A stretch of DNA of 64,000 bases from Alphaproteobacteria bacterium (GCA_900768185.1 CAAGCB010000002.1:62001-126000); one strand, 5' to 3'; numbered from the stretch's first letter, positions 27,801-36,774 are shown. Program-made: numbers and translations. Notes: generated from the letters alone by a model not told the origin.

Positions 27801-28092
27801 GGCGGTGTCGTTCATTTTGGGTTTGCTGCCTTTGGTCATCGCGACGGGCGCGGGCGCCATGGCGCGCCGTTCGGTCGGATCAACCGTGTTCGGCGGCATG
27901 ATCGCCGCGACGGCGTTCGGTATTTTTGTTATTCCGATGCTGTTCGTCGTGTTCGTCAATCGGCGTGAAAAATTCCATACGAAACGCCGCGCGAAGATTG
28001 AAACGCGTGATGCGAAGTACAATCAATCCAAAGCGCAGGCGGCGTCGCCGACTGAACAAAGACAGCCGCCCGCCGGACAGTCCGACGGATAA
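24880..28092 (+). CDS. HAE1-type RND multidrug efflux pump
   Basis: 1070 aa, AcrB-like. Twelve transmembrane helices around two large periplasmic loops. The proton-relay aspartates lie in GIVVDDAIMVVENTERV near residue 410. The N-terminal IFIKRPRLAIVISLVI and QLPDVVPPSVSVSATYPGA are standard. Thirteen nt separate it from the adaptor gene, and a terminator follows. Substrates cannot be inferred; no TetR-type regulator lies beside it. Confidence 0.95.
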   Translation: MFSRIFIKRPRLAIVISLVITIAGLISLKTIPVAQLPDVVPPSVSVSATYPGASAEVIEQTVAQVIESQVNGVDNMLYMESTSSNNGSYSLTVTFALGTDPDMNTVNVQNRINQISTKLPTEVQQQGVTVKKNTSSMLMAFSLYSPDGSRAANFLANYMTSRVKDDLARITGVGEVNTFGDIDYSMRIWIDAERLANLGLTNNDIIAAVSSQNIQPAIGSVGANPAPKEQQMQFTLKTAGRLNSVEEFGNIILRANKDGGFLRLKDVAKIELGTTTYSSTIQYNGRPASGAMINLAPGANAMNVATKVKAELERMKQFFPEGVDYVIIFDTTVFIEATVDEVVHTIFEAFVLVLLVVYLSLGTWRATLIPAIAVPVSLIGTFIFMAPFGISANTISLLSIVLVIGIVVDDAIMVVENTERVIDEEPDLSVPDAVAKAMGQITAPIIAITLVILSVFVPVIFIPGITGQLYKQFAVTVSCSMLISALNALTLSPALCAVLLHREEKSRKGLVPWVMRQIDRGRDGYSAVVRRLVRHSSLSILIIAAVIAAAVGMNKITPSGFLPDEDQGVVMVDVQLPEGASQDRTIEILKQVFEIVHSHPAVQNVMGVAGHSMIGGSGANFGMMIAGLKPYEVREDKSMQIQALVAYLQPRLGRIQGALVRSFNLPAIPGIGSASGFDYRLQNAQGETPQEMEKVMFKLLGAANQDPMLNMVYSTFNTSSPQLFASLDRDKAQMLGVGIKDVFSQLQSTLGYAYINDFTLAGRNYEVNLQGQEGDRSKEADIFRIHVRNDKGEMVPMRSLLTVKPILGPQQLTRYNNMMTVKINGSSAAGVSSTQAMDEMEKLSKQILPKGYEYEWTGMSLQEKEAGGQTSVVLVLAFLFAYLFLVALYESWMIPVTVLLSVSVALLGALIFLYAFGLVNNVYAQIGMILLIAQASKNAILIVEFAKDLHENGVETQEAAAQAAHLRFRAVMMTAVSFILGLLPLVIATGAGAMARRSVGSTVFGGMIAATAFGIFVIPMLFVVFVNRREKFHTKRRAKIETRDAKYNQSKAQAASPTEQRQPPAGQSDG

Positions 28093-28102
28093 TGGCGGAA
28101 AG

Positions 28103-28140
28103 AAAAAAGCCTCCGTTCTGATTGATCGGAGGCTTTTTTT
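28103..28140 (+). terminator. Rho-independent terminator of the RND operon
   Basis: GCCTCCG (28109-28115) pairs with CGGAGGC (28127-28133), flanked by an A run and followed by TTTTTTT. Confidence 0.85.
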
Positions 28141-28261
28141 CGCGTGTCGGAAAAAGTCCGTTATGGTGAAAAAAGACGCCGCCGTTTGCCGATGTCTTTT
28201 TCGCTTGACTTCGACACGGCTTTAAGTGCCAAAATCGTTTAATGAAAGCAAGGGGGCGGTC

Positions 28262-29023
28262 ATGATTGTCAAACAGGATTTTTTCTTTTCTTTCGCGGGT
28301 GAAAACAGACGCCTGCACATTTATCTGCCTGACGATTACGACGTGTCGGACGAACGCTATCCCGTGATGTATATGTTTGACGGACACAATCTGTTTTTCG
28401 ATTCCGACGCCACTTACGGCAAAAGCTGGGGGCTGAAATCGTTTCTGGACGGTTGGGAAAAGAAAATCATCGTTGTCGGATTGGAATGTTCGCACACGGG
28501 CAACAATCGTTTGCGGGAATATTGTCCGTATCATTGGGATTCTTTCGTCGGACCGATTGACGGCACCGGACGCGAAACGATGGATTGGATTGTCGGGGAC
28601 GTGAAACCCTATGTCGACCGCCGTTTCAGAACATGGGCGCATCGCGAGGCGACGGGAATCGGCGGCAGTTCGATGGGCGGGCTGATGGCGCTGTACGCGG
28701 CGGTTTGTTATAACGGCGTTTTTTCAAAAGCCGCTTGCGTGTCTTCCGCCATTTCGTTTTGCGGACGCGAATTGCGCGCCGCGATCGCCGGACACGATTT
28801 GAATCCGGATACCAAAGTGTTTCTGAGCTGGGGAAGCGCCGAAAACGGTTCTCCGCGCGGCAAAGCGATTGCGAACGCGTGCAACAAATCCGTCAACGAC
28901 CGCCTGTACGCCAAAGGCGTTCAACCGTATATGTACCGCCAAATCGGCGGCAGACATTGCGAAGCCGATTGGGAAAGGCAGGTGCCGCTGTTTATGAATT
29001 GGTTGTGGCTGAACCGCGGTTAA
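28262..29023 (+). CDS. Alpha/beta-hydrolase, putative esterase family
   Basis: 253 aa, related to the esterase-D/enterochelin-esterase-like family. VMYMFDGHNLFFD is the family oxyanion segment; the nucleophile Ser is in GIGGSSMGGLMAL near residue 137, and the likely catalytic His is in IGGRHCEADW near the end. No signal peptide. I chose the ATG at 28262 because AAGGGGG lies just upstream. Substrate unknown. It converges on uup with only 3 nt between stops. Confidence 0.75.
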   Translation: MIVKQDFFFSFAGENRRLHIYLPDDYDVSDERYPVMYMFDGHNLFFDSDATYGKSWGLKSFLDGWEKKIIVVGLECSHTGNNRLREYCPYHWDSFVGPIDGTGRETMDWIVGDVKPYVDRRFRTWAHREATGIGGSSMGGLMALYAAVCYNGVFSKAACVSSAISFCGRELRAAIAGHDLNPDTKVFLSWGSAENGSPRGKAIANACNKSVNDRLYAKGVQPYMYRQIGGRHCEADWERQVPLFMNWLWLNRG

Positions 29024-29026
29024 GGA

Positions 29027-30850
29027 CTATTTTGCCGTTTCCTGCGCCAGCATTTCCAGCTCCAGCCAGCGGTTTTCCTTTTCGTCCAGTTCCGATTTCG
29101 CTTTTTCCAGTTCCGCCGCGCTTTTTTCAAATTCGGCGGGTGATTTCGCGTAAAAATCCGGACGCGCCAGTTTTTCTTCCAGCGTTTTTATTTTGCTTTC
29201 CAAAGCGGCGATTTCATCGGGCAACATTTCCAGTTGCCGCTTGTCTTTGTACGACAGACGCGGGGCGGCGGGGGATTTTTCTTTTTTAGGGGCGGAGGGA
29301 GCGGTTTTTCCCCGTGTTTTTTTAGCGGCTTCTGCGGCTTTTTGCTCTTTTTCTTTTAATTTTCGCATCAAATCGGAACACGAATCGACATATTCGACGA
29401 CTTTGCCGTCGCCCGCCATATACAGCAGCGATGTCGCCGTGTTATCCAGAAAATCGCGGTCGTGACTGACAATCAGAACGGTTCCTTTGTAAGCTTCCAG
29501 CGCGTCCCGCAACAGATCCAGCGTGTCCATGTCCAGATCGTTCGTCGGTTCGTCCAGCACCAGAAAGTTTGACGGTTTCGCCAGATCGCGCGCCAGCAAC
29601 AGGCGGTTTTTTTCTCCGCCGGACAGAACGGAAACGGGCGTGTCGGCTTGGGCGGGGAAAAACAGAAATTCTTTCAGATATGAATAAACGGATTTCGGTT
29701 CGCCCTTGACGAACACATGGTCGCCGCCGTCGGGGCAAAGCGTTTGTTTCAGCGATTTCGTCAAATCCAGTCGGTCGCGGTGCTGATCGAAATAGACTTC
29801 CTGTACGGTTTTGGATACGCGTACGCGTCCCGCATCCGGTTTTAAACGTCCCGTCAACATTTTGATCAGCGTCGTTTTGCCGACGCCGTTCGCGCCGACG
29901 ACGCCGATTTTGTTGCCCTGCATGACGCGCAGGGTGAAATCATCGACAATCACGCGGTCGCCGAAGGATTTTGATATGTTCTTCGCGTCAACGATCAATT
30001 TCGATTGCACGGAACCGTCGTCGATATTAAAGTCTACCGTTCCGGTTTTCTTTATTTGTTCCTTGCGTTCATTACGCAAATCGAACAAACGGTGCAGACG
30101 TCCCTGATTGCGTCGCCGCCGCGCGGTGACGCCTTTGCGCAACCATTCGGTTTCGGCGTCGATTTTTTTGTTCAAGCGTCGGCGTTCGGCGTCTTCCTGT
30201 TCATAGACGGCGTCGCGCCAGTCTTCAAACGCGTCGAAACCTTTGTTCAGTGTCCGGACGATACCTCGGTCAAGCCATAAAATTCCGTCGCAGACATGTT
30301 TTAAAAACGCGCGGTCGTGGCTGACGACAATCAGCGCGCCCGCGAATTTCGCCAAAGCGTCCTCCAACTTTTCAATCGTCGCAATGTCCAGATGGTTGGT
30401 CGGTTCGTCCAGCAGCAGAATGTCGGGATCGTTCACCAAAGCGCGGGCGAGGGCGGCTTTTTTTCTTTCCCCGCCGGACGCCGTTTTCGGATCGGCGGCG
30501 GCGTTGATTTCCAGCCGTTCGATCAATATGTCGGCTTTGTAGGATAAATCCGCCCCGCTTTCGCCCAGTCCCGACAAAACGGCGTCGCGCAACGTGGCAA
30601 ACCGCGACAGGTCGTCGTCCTGCGCCATATAGGAAACGACGGTTCCGGGCTGCAAAAACGATTCGCCGTCGTCGGGGGCTGTTTCGCCCGCGATGACCTT
30701 CATCAACGTCGATTTGCCCGATCCGTTGCGTCCGACCAGACAATATTTGCGCCCTTTGTTCAGATACAGCTCCAAATCCGTGAACAGCGGATGTTCGCCG
30801 AATTGCAGACGGGCGTTTTGCAGAGTGTAGATCGGGGCGTCAAAGTCCAT
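29027..30850 (-). CDS. uup: ABC-F ATPase, Uup type
   Basis: 607 aa soluble protein with two ABC domains and no membrane helices. First domain: GRNGSGKST, SGGERKKAALARAL, LLLDEPTNHLD. Second: GANGVGKTT, SGGEKNRLLLARDL, LVLDEPTNDLD. The linker segment ETEWLRKGVTARRRRNQGR and the C-terminal coiled coil point to Uup, which acts on ribosomes and affects transposon excision and branched DNA. It overlaps the polyphosphate kinase gene upstream by 11 bp, so it is the last gene of the ppk operon. Confidence 0.92.
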   Translation of the reverse strand: MDFDAPIYTLQNARLQFGEHPLFTDLELYLNKGRKYCLVGRNGSGKSTLMKVIAGETAPDDGESFLQPGTVVSYMAQDDDLSRFATLRDAVLSGLGESGADLSYKADILIERLEINAAADPKTASGGERKKAALARALVNDPDILLLDEPTNHLDIATIEKLEDALAKFAGALIVVSHDRAFLKHVCDGILWLDRGIVRTLNKGFDAFEDWRDAVYEQEDAERRRLNKKIDAETEWLRKGVTARRRRNQGRLHRLFDLRNERKEQIKKTGTVDFNIDDGSVQSKLIVDAKNISKSFGDRVIVDDFTLRVMQGNKIGVVGANGVGKTTLIKMLTGRLKPDAGRVRVSKTVQEVYFDQHRDRLDLTKSLKQTLCPDGGDHVFVKGEPKSVYSYLKEFLFFPAQADTPVSVLSGGEKNRLLLARDLAKPSNFLVLDEPTNDLDMDTLDLLRDALEAYKGTVLIVSHDRDFLDNTATSLLYMAGDGKVVEYVDSCSDLMRKLKEKEQKAAEAAKKTRGKTAPSAPKKEKSPAAPRLSYKDKRQLEMLPDEIAALESKIKTLEEKLARPDFYAKSPAEFEKSAAELEKAKSELDEKENRWLELEMLAQETAK

Positions 30851-32420
30851 TTTTGTCTTTTTTCTTTTTGTCTTTGTTTTTCTTTTGTTTATCGGCTGAT
30901 TTTACGGGCGCGGGCGGCGGAACGTCGTCTTTGGTTTCGTAATCCAGTATTTTTTCCAAATGTTCGCATAACAGGCGCATAGCTTGGATTCTGCCGTATT
31001 TTTTGTTGTTGTCGGGGACGACGAACCACGGCGCGCGTTTGGTGTTCGTTTTTTTCAGCATGTCGTCGAACGCTTCGTCGTACTGATCCCATTTTTCGCG
31101 GTTCCGCCAGTCTTCGCCGCCGATTTTCCATTTTTTATAGGACGTTTCCTCGCGCGCTTTGAACCGTTCCAGCTGTTCGTCAGCCGAAATATACAGCAGA
31201 AACTTGACGACGATGTTACGCCCGTCCGTCAGTTGTTTTTCAAAGCGGTTGATTTCGTCGTAAGCGCGTTTCCATTCGGCGTCCGTCGCGAAATGTTCGA
31301 TGCGTTCGACCAAAACGCGCCCGTACCAGGTGCGATCAAACACGGTCAGCAGTTTCTGGTTCGTCAGGCGCGTCCAGAACCGCCACAGAAAGTTGTGGTT
31401 CAGTTCTTCTTTGGTCGGGGCGGCGATCGGAAAGATATTGCAGTCGCGCACGAAAATCGACGACGCCAGACGGCTGATGACGCCGCCTTTGCCCGACGCG
31501 TCGGGTCCCTCGAACGCCAGCACGACCTTTTTGTTGCGTTTTTTGACCTCCGTCAGCAACGCGTTCAGCCGCGCGCGCAAATAGGGCAACTGTTCGCGGT
31601 ATTCTTCTTTGGACAGCGACGCGTTCATATCCAGCGATTTGACGAAATCGGGCTTTTTGGGCTTTTCGGGAGAGGCGGGCGCGATTTTTTTCTCTTTTTC
31701 CTTAGCCTTTAAGAAAGCGTCGATTTGCGTTTCCACGCGGGTGCAAAAAACGTCCAAAGCCGTTCGCAGACGTTCCGTAAAGCTGCCGGTGTCGATTTCA
31801 AACCACGGGGCGTAATCCTTGTCCGTGTAGCGAATCAGTTTTTTTGTCGCCGTTTCGAACTTTTCCGCCATGCAGCAATTTTTCCAGTCGTCGGGCATGA
31901 TGCGCCATTTTTCATACGGGTCGTCGTCCAGCGCGCGCAAAAAGTCCTGCTGTTCGTTTTTGCTTTTATGAAACCAGATTTTGCAGAAAATGACGTTGGA
32001 ATCCGCCAGCATTTTTTCGAAATCGTTGCATTCGTCCAGTCGTTCGTACAATTCGTCGTCGTTGATTTTGCCGTTCGCGTGGTTGACCAGCGGGTCGGAA
32101 TACCACGAACTGACGAAAATGCCCGTTGTGCCGTTCAACGGCGTGTCGCACCAATAGCGGCGAAATTCGACGGGATCGTTTCTGATGTCGCGGCGTTCGT
32201 ATGCGTGCAGATCCAGCCGCCGCTGATCCAGCCAGTCGCGCAAAATGCCCAGCGCGGCGTTTTTCCCCGATCCGTTGACACCGCACAGCAATACGATGAC
32301 GGGGACGTTCGCTTCGGCGATCTTGTCCTGCAAAGTGATCAAACGGGTGCGGATTTCCGCTTCCTCTTTGTTGGAAAAGTTCGCTTCCAATTCAATGTCG
32401 TCTTCTTCGGAATGAGCCAT
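30840..32420 (-). CDS. Two-domain PPK2 (polyphosphate:AMP phosphotransferase type)
   Basis: 526 aa carrying two fused PPK2 domains. The C-terminal one has the intact Walker A GPDASGKGGVISR and Walker B DRTWYGRVLVER; the N-terminal one has GVNGSGKNAALG and a weaker lid. Two-domain PPK2 proteins (class II, as PAP of Acinetobacter) phosphorylate AMP to ADP with polyphosphate. The last ~20 residues are a Lys run (DKQKKNKDKKKKDK). Two nt separate it from the ppk1 stop. Confidence 0.88.
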   Translation of the reverse strand: MAHSEEDDIELEANFSNKEEAEIRTRLITLQDKIAEANVPVIVLLCGVNGSGKNAALGILRDWLDQRRLDLHAYERRDIRNDPVEFRRYWCDTPLNGTTGIFVSSWYSDPLVNHANGKINDDELYERLDECNDFEKMLADSNVIFCKIWFHKSKNEQQDFLRALDDDPYEKWRIMPDDWKNCCMAEKFETATKKLIRYTDKDYAPWFEIDTGSFTERLRTALDVFCTRVETQIDAFLKAKEKEKKIAPASPEKPKKPDFVKSLDMNASLSKEEYREQLPYLRARLNALLTEVKKRNKKVVLAFEGPDASGKGGVISRLASSIFVRDCNIFPIAAPTKEELNHNFLWRFWTRLTNQKLLTVFDRTWYGRVLVERIEHFATDAEWKRAYDEINRFEKQLTDGRNIVVKFLLYISADEQLERFKAREETSYKKWKIGGEDWRNREKWDQYDEAFDDMLKKTNTKRAPWFVVPDNNKKYGRIQAMRLLCEHLEKILDYETKDDVPPPAPVKSADKQKKNKDKKKKDKNGL

Positions 32421-32422
32421 GA

Positions 32423-34708
32423 TTATTGTTCCTTTTTGGCTTGGTTCAGGGATTTCCTGACGATTTTCTTTTGCTTTTTGACGGGCGTTTTTTTGACGGT
32501 TTTCGCGGCGGCTGTTTTTTTCGCGGCGGGTTTCGGCGCGGCAAGCGGTCGGGCGGGGTCGCGTTCTTCTTTACGGACGGCTTTTTTCTGGCGGGCGACG
32601 ATATCGCGCAACTTTGCGGAACCGCGACCGGACAGGCTGGGGTGCGTCATGAAAAACTGGTGGCAGGAAAACGCTTGCGGACTTTCGGACACGCGGGTGT
32701 AGGTCATGTCGGGGTGCAAAACCCAGCTGAGCGCTTCGTCTTTGATGTTGCCCTGCATGATCTGTCCCATGATTTGTTCGTGGACGGTTTCGTTTTCGAT
32801 CGGCACCAGCGTTTCGACGCGGTGAATCGTGTTGCGCTGCATCCAGTCAGCCGAAGAAATGAAGACTTTGGCTTTGGGCGACGGCAATTTGTTGCCCGCG
32901 CCGAAACACACGATGCGCGCGTGTTCCAGAAAACGACCGATGATGCTTTTAACCTTGATGTTGTCGGAAAATCCGGGGATACCCGGACGCAGGGCGCAGA
33001 TGCCGCGCACGACCAGCGTGATTTTCACGCCCGCCTGCGATGCGCGGTACAGCGCGTCGATCAGCTTGTCGTCCAGCAGCGAATTCATTTTCGCCCAAAT
33101 GTTGGCGGGTTTTCCTTTTTTCGCGTATTCGATTTCCTTGTCGATCAGTTTTAACAGTTTGTCGCGCAGATTGATCGGCGCGATCGACAGTTTTTTCAAA
33201 TTGTCGGGTTGCGCATATCCCGTCAGATAGTTGAAGACCAGCGCCGCGTCGTTGCATAAATCCTTGTCGCAAGTGAAAAACGACAGGTCGGTGTACAGGT
33301 TCGCGGTGATTTCGTGATAGTTGCCCGTGCCGAAATGCGCGTAACTTTTCATTTTGCCGTTTTCCTTGCGCGTCACCAGCGAAATTTTGGCGTGCGTTTT
33401 ATAGTTCATCAGCCCGAAAACGACGTGAACCCCCGCCTTTTCCATGTCTTTCGCCCATTTGATATTGGCTTCTTCGTCGAAACGGGCGCGCAGTTCGACG
33501 ACAGCCGTCACGTCTTTGCCCGCGCGCGCGGCGTCAATCAACGCCTTGACGATCGGCGAGTTTTTGTTCGTGCGGTAAAGCGTTTGCTTGATGGAAACGA
33601 CATCGGGGTCTTTGGCGGCTTGGCGCAGGAATTTGACGACGACCTCGAACGATTCGTAGGGGTGGTGTATCACCATGTCTTTTTTGCGGATCGCGGCGAA
33701 ATGATCGCCTTTGAAATCGCGGACGCGTTCGGCGTGGCGGGCTTTGTACGGCTTGAACAGCAGATCTTTGCGGTCGGACGTGATCAGCGCCGACAGCGAC
33801 CGTACGCCGATGATGCCGTTGCGCCGAACGACGCCGAAGCTTTCGACGTCCAGTTTGTGCGTCAGATAGGCGGCAAGCTCTTGCGGCATGTCCTGATTCA
33901 TGACCAAAGCGATCACGTCGCCGCGTTTTTGTTCCGCCAAAGCCGTTTCAAACTGGCTGACCAGATCTTCGGCGCGTTCGTCCACCTGCAACAGACTGTT
34001 GCGCACGATTGAAAAAAGCCCCGAATGAACGACCCTGAAATTTGGAAAAATCGTTTCGATGAACTGCATGACGACGTCTTCCAGCGCGATAAAGCGCGCG
34101 GGGTTTTTCGTCAGGCGGATAAAACGCGGCAGTCCGGCGGGCAGGGGAATGATGGCTTTGCGTTCCGTACCGTCTTTGTCTTTCATTGAAAAAATCAGCG
34201 AATGCGACAGGTTCGCCAACCATGGGAACGGGTGCGCCTGATCCAGCGCGATCGGCGTCAAAACGGGAAAAACCGATTCTTCAAACACGGACTTCAACGC
34301 TTTGATGTCCTGTTTGGACAGCCGGTCGCGGGAAATCAGGAAAATGTTTTCCTTTTCCAGTTCTTTTTTTAAAACGTGGAAGTATTCGTCCTGCTTTTCG
34401 CGCAGGTCGGCGACGCTTTCGTTAATGGCGTCCAACTGTTCCTGCGGCGTCAGTCCGTCGTCCGAACGCGTGTTGATGCCCGCGTAGATCTGCGCCAGAA
34501 TGCCCGCGACGCGCACCATGAAAAATTCGTCCAGATTCGATCCCGAAATCGCCAGAAAGCGCAGGCGTTCCAGCAAAGGATAGCGCGTGTTCACGGATTC
34601 TTCCAAAACGCGGCGATTGAACGCCAGCCATGACAATTCGCGGTTGAAAAAACGCGACGGCGACGTCATGGAAACGGGTTGCGAAAACACGGACGGTTCG
34701 GACGGCAT
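32423..34708 (-). CDS. ppk1: Polyphosphate kinase 1 with Lys-rich tail
   Basis: 761 aa. Makes polyphosphate from ATP through a phosphohistidine. FFNRELSWLAFNRRVLEE near the start, NYKTHAKISLV with the likely phosphorylated His, and SADWMQRNTIHRVE are family landmarks. The core ends near residue 695; the last ~55 residues are an Ala/Pro/Lys-rich low-complexity tail, absent from typical PPK1. I prefer the ATG at 34708 (AAAGG upstream) to one 36 nt earlier without an RBS. First gene of the operon with the PPK2 and uup genes, and divergent from the SixA-like gene. Confidence 0.94.
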   Translation of the reverse strand: MPSEPSVFSQPVSMTSPSRFFNRELSWLAFNRRVLEESVNTRYPLLERLRFLAISGSNLDEFFMVRVAGILAQIYAGINTRSDDGLTPQEQLDAINESVADLREKQDEYFHVLKKELEKENIFLISRDRLSKQDIKALKSVFEESVFPVLTPIALDQAHPFPWLANLSHSLIFSMKDKDGTERKAIIPLPAGLPRFIRLTKNPARFIALEDVVMQFIETIFPNFRVVHSGLFSIVRNSLLQVDERAEDLVSQFETALAEQKRGDVIALVMNQDMPQELAAYLTHKLDVESFGVVRRNGIIGVRSLSALITSDRKDLLFKPYKARHAERVRDFKGDHFAAIRKKDMVIHHPYESFEVVVKFLRQAAKDPDVVSIKQTLYRTNKNSPIVKALIDAARAGKDVTAVVELRARFDEEANIKWAKDMEKAGVHVVFGLMNYKTHAKISLVTRKENGKMKSYAHFGTGNYHEITANLYTDLSFFTCDKDLCNDAALVFNYLTGYAQPDNLKKLSIAPINLRDKLLKLIDKEIEYAKKGKPANIWAKMNSLLDDKLIDALYRASQAGVKITLVVRGICALRPGIPGFSDNIKVKSIIGRFLEHARIVCFGAGNKLPSPKAKVFISSADWMQRNTIHRVETLVPIENETVHEQIMGQIMQGNIKDEALSWVLHPDMTYTRVSESPQAFSCHQFFMTHPSLSGRGSAKLRDIVARQKKAVRKEERDPARPLAAPKPAAKKTAAAKTVKKTPVKKQKKIVRKSLNQAKKEQ

Positions 34709-34864
34709 GGCAGATGACCTTTCAAAAGACGAAAACCTTTTCATTCATAATATTTTTTCAGCCGAAAGGAAAGCACGAAAACGGGTTAGAACGATTGAAC
34801 ATCTGTCTTTTGCGATGCGGATTCCGTATCCTGAAATCAATCAAACAAAACAAAAGGGGGCGTT

Positions 34865-35431
34865 ATGAAAACAACGACAAAAGCGACACGAAAAGAAACG
34901 GAAAAAAAAGAATCGCAATCCAGACACCTGTATCTGATGCGCCACGGCAAGGCACCGAAAAATAAAAAGAAAAACGACGTTTTGCGTCCGATGAGCAAAC
35001 GCGGCAGAAAAGACGTCAAAAAAATCGGCAAGTTGTTGCGCGAAAAACACGTTTCGCCCGATCTGGTGCTGTGTTCTCCCGCCGTGCGAACGTTGGAAAC
35101 GCTGGAAAAATTGCGAAAAAGCTTTGATACGGCGGAAATCGTGTTTGTTGACGATTTATATATGGCTGACGCGGCGGACATGATGAACATTCTGCGCCGC
35201 ACGGCAAACGACAAACGCGAGGTGCTGGTCATCGGACATAATCCGGGACTGCGTGATGTCCTGCCGCTGATCTGCGACGCGGACGCCGACGAAGCCGATT
35301 CGCACAACCATAATCTTTCCGAAGGATTTCCGACATCGGCTCTGGCGTGTTTGGAAATAGGACAAGACTGGAACAAGCTGGGATCCGAACCCGTCCGTCT
35401 GATGAATTTGATTTATTCGTCCGACCTTTAA
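34865..35431 (+). CDS. SixA-like histidine phosphatase
   Basis: 188 aa. The phosphohistidine nucleophile motif LMRHGKA near residue 25 and VLVIGHNPGL near 125 show a histidine-phosphatase superfamily member of the SixA type. A Lys-rich N terminus of ~18 residues precedes it. AAAAGGGGG lies just before the ATG. SixA acts on phosphohistidine in phosphorelays; its divergent position to ppk1, whose product uses a phosphohistidine, is suggestive only. Its 3' end overlaps that of the nucleosidase gene by 4 bp. Confidence 0.8.
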   Translation: MKTTTKATRKETEKKESQSRHLYLMRHGKAPKNKKKNDVLRPMSKRGRKDVKKIGKLLREKHVSPDLVLCSPAVRTLETLEKLRKSFDTAEIVFVDDLYMADAADMMNILRRTANDKREVLVIGHNPGLRDVLPLICDADADEADSHNHNLSEGFPTSALACLEIGQDWNKLGSEPVRLMNLIYSSDL

Positions 35432-36111
35432 ATTTTTTTCAACAGATCCGACAGCGTTTGCGCCGCGATGCCGCACGCCTTGGGCGCGTTTGTTTCAAAA
35501 TCGCCCATCGTGTGTCCGCGGTTGTCGGAAATCGCGCGCACGACGGTGACGGGAATGTTCCACATCGTCGCGATCTGGCAGACGGCTGCGCTTTCCATGT
35601 CGATGCAACGGGCGTTGAACTTTTCTTCCAAAAACGCTTTTTCCGCTTCTTCGGCAAAAAAGTCGACGGTCGCCAGCGTTCCCGATTCGCAGGTCGCGCC
35701 CAGCCGTTCGGGCAGGTAGGCGGTCGGCGAATACCCCGGTTTGCCCGTGAAAAACTCCGCGCCGGATTCCGTAACGTCCGTCGGACTGTACGCGTCGCCG
35801 AAACAAACGTCCCCGTGGACGACGCGGTTGGGAACAATGACGTCGAACACGTTCAAATTTTCGGCGATCGCGCCCGCCACCCCGCAGACAAAGATATGGT
35901 CGGGTTCGTACATCTGAATGATTTTTTGCGTTTTCGCCGCGGCGAACGTCTTGCCGACGCCGCAACGCGCCAGAACGACGTCCAGTCCCGCGAAATCGAA
36001 TTTCTTTTCTTCAAAAACGGTTTCCAGAGTTTCGCCCAATTTGCCGAACGATTTTTCAACGGCGGAAAATTCCATGGGCATGGGACACAATACGGTGATG
36101 ACGGGCTTCAT
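35428..36111 (-). CDS. MTA/SAH nucleosidase-type phosphorylase-superfamily protein
   Basis: 227 aa. It shows the nucleosidase fold: PMPMEFSAVEKSFG with the N-terminal Glu, CGVGKTFAAAKTQ, and near the end CIDMESAAVCQIA and VVRAISDNRG, whose Glu and Asp contact ribose and adenine. Most likely cleaves 5'-methylthioadenosine or S-adenosylhomocysteine; futalosine hydrolase is an alternative that sequence alone does not exclude. Confidence 0.8.
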   Translation of the reverse strand: MKPVITVLCPMPMEFSAVEKSFGKLGETLETVFEEKKFDFAGLDVVLARCGVGKTFAAAKTQKIIQMYEPDHIFVCGVAGAIAENLNVFDVIVPNRVVHGDVCFGDAYSPTDVTESGAEFFTGKPGYSPTAYLPERLGATCESGTLATVDFFAEEAEKAFLEEKFNARCIDMESAAVCQIATMWNIPVTVVRAISDNRGHTMGDFETNAPKACGIAAQTLSDLLKKI

Positions 36112-36234
36112 AAAACGACCTTTCGATACGAAAAACTGACGACAACATAACGGGTGAAAACGGTTTTGTTAAGCCTTTTTCAGTAAAAACAATCCATAAT
36201 ATCCCTTAATCTTTAAAACGCGGGAGGTTTTTTT

Positions 36235-36672
36235 ATGGATAAATGGCAGAAAAGATTTTTCGATTTGGCGCGTCTGGTCGCCACTTGGTCCAAAGACCCG
36301 TCATCGCAGGTCGGCGCGGTGATCGTTGACGATAAAAAGCGGATCGTTTCCGTCGGTTTCAACGGCTTGCCCATCGGAGTGGAGGACACGAAAGAACGGT
36401 TGGAAAACCGCGAAATCAAGTACGAATTGATCGTTCATGCCGAAGCCAACGCCATTCTGACCGCGCCGAAATCGGTCGCGGGCTGTACGATTTACGTCTA
36501 TCCGTATCTGCCGTGTTCCCGATGCGCGGGCGCGATTATTCAATCCGGCATCAAACGCGTTGTCGTCGAAGATCGCCCCATACCCGAACGCTGGCAGGCG
36601 AATTTCGAACTGGCGAAACGGATTTTGACCGAAGCGGGCGTCGAGATTGATATCGTCCCCGTTGACGAATAA
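36235..36672 (+). CDS. dCMP/cytidine-type deaminase
   Basis: 145 aa zinc deaminase. HAEANAI (zinc His and catalytic Glu) and PCSRCAGAI (two zinc Cys) are intact. The N-terminal SKDPSSQVGAVIVD and the length fit the ComEB/dCMP deaminase group, which supplies dUMP for dTMP synthesis. GGGAGG stands upstream of the ATG, with a TAATAT -10-like element further up. Monocistronic by context. Confidence 0.85.
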   Translation: MDKWQKRFFDLARLVATWSKDPSSQVGAVIVDDKKRIVSVGFNGLPIGVEDTKERLENREIKYELIVHAEANAILTAPKSVAGCTIYVYPYLPCSRCAGAIIQSGIKRVVVEDRPIPERWQANFELAKRILTEAGVEIDIVPVDE

Positions 36673-36716
36673 AAAAGGCTGCAAGCCCGACAATCGGAAA
36701 AAGGCGTTTTCGGTGA

Positions 36717-36752
36717 AAAAAATCCCCTTCGCGTAAAAGCAAAGGGGATTTT
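36717..36752 (-). terminator. Terminator between the deaminase and parvulin genes
   Basis: AATCCCCTT and AAGGGGATT pair over an 11-nt loop. The T run is strongest reading on the minus strand (after the parvulin gene), but the hairpin may also stop the convergent deaminase transcript. Confidence 0.8.
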
Positions 36753-36774
36753 AATCGCCGTGAAGCGCGCGTTT

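Noticed and set aside
23625..28092. Dedicated resistance island around the RND pump
   Set aside because: No regulator, outer-membrane factor or mobile-element signature next to it; composition matches the chromosome.
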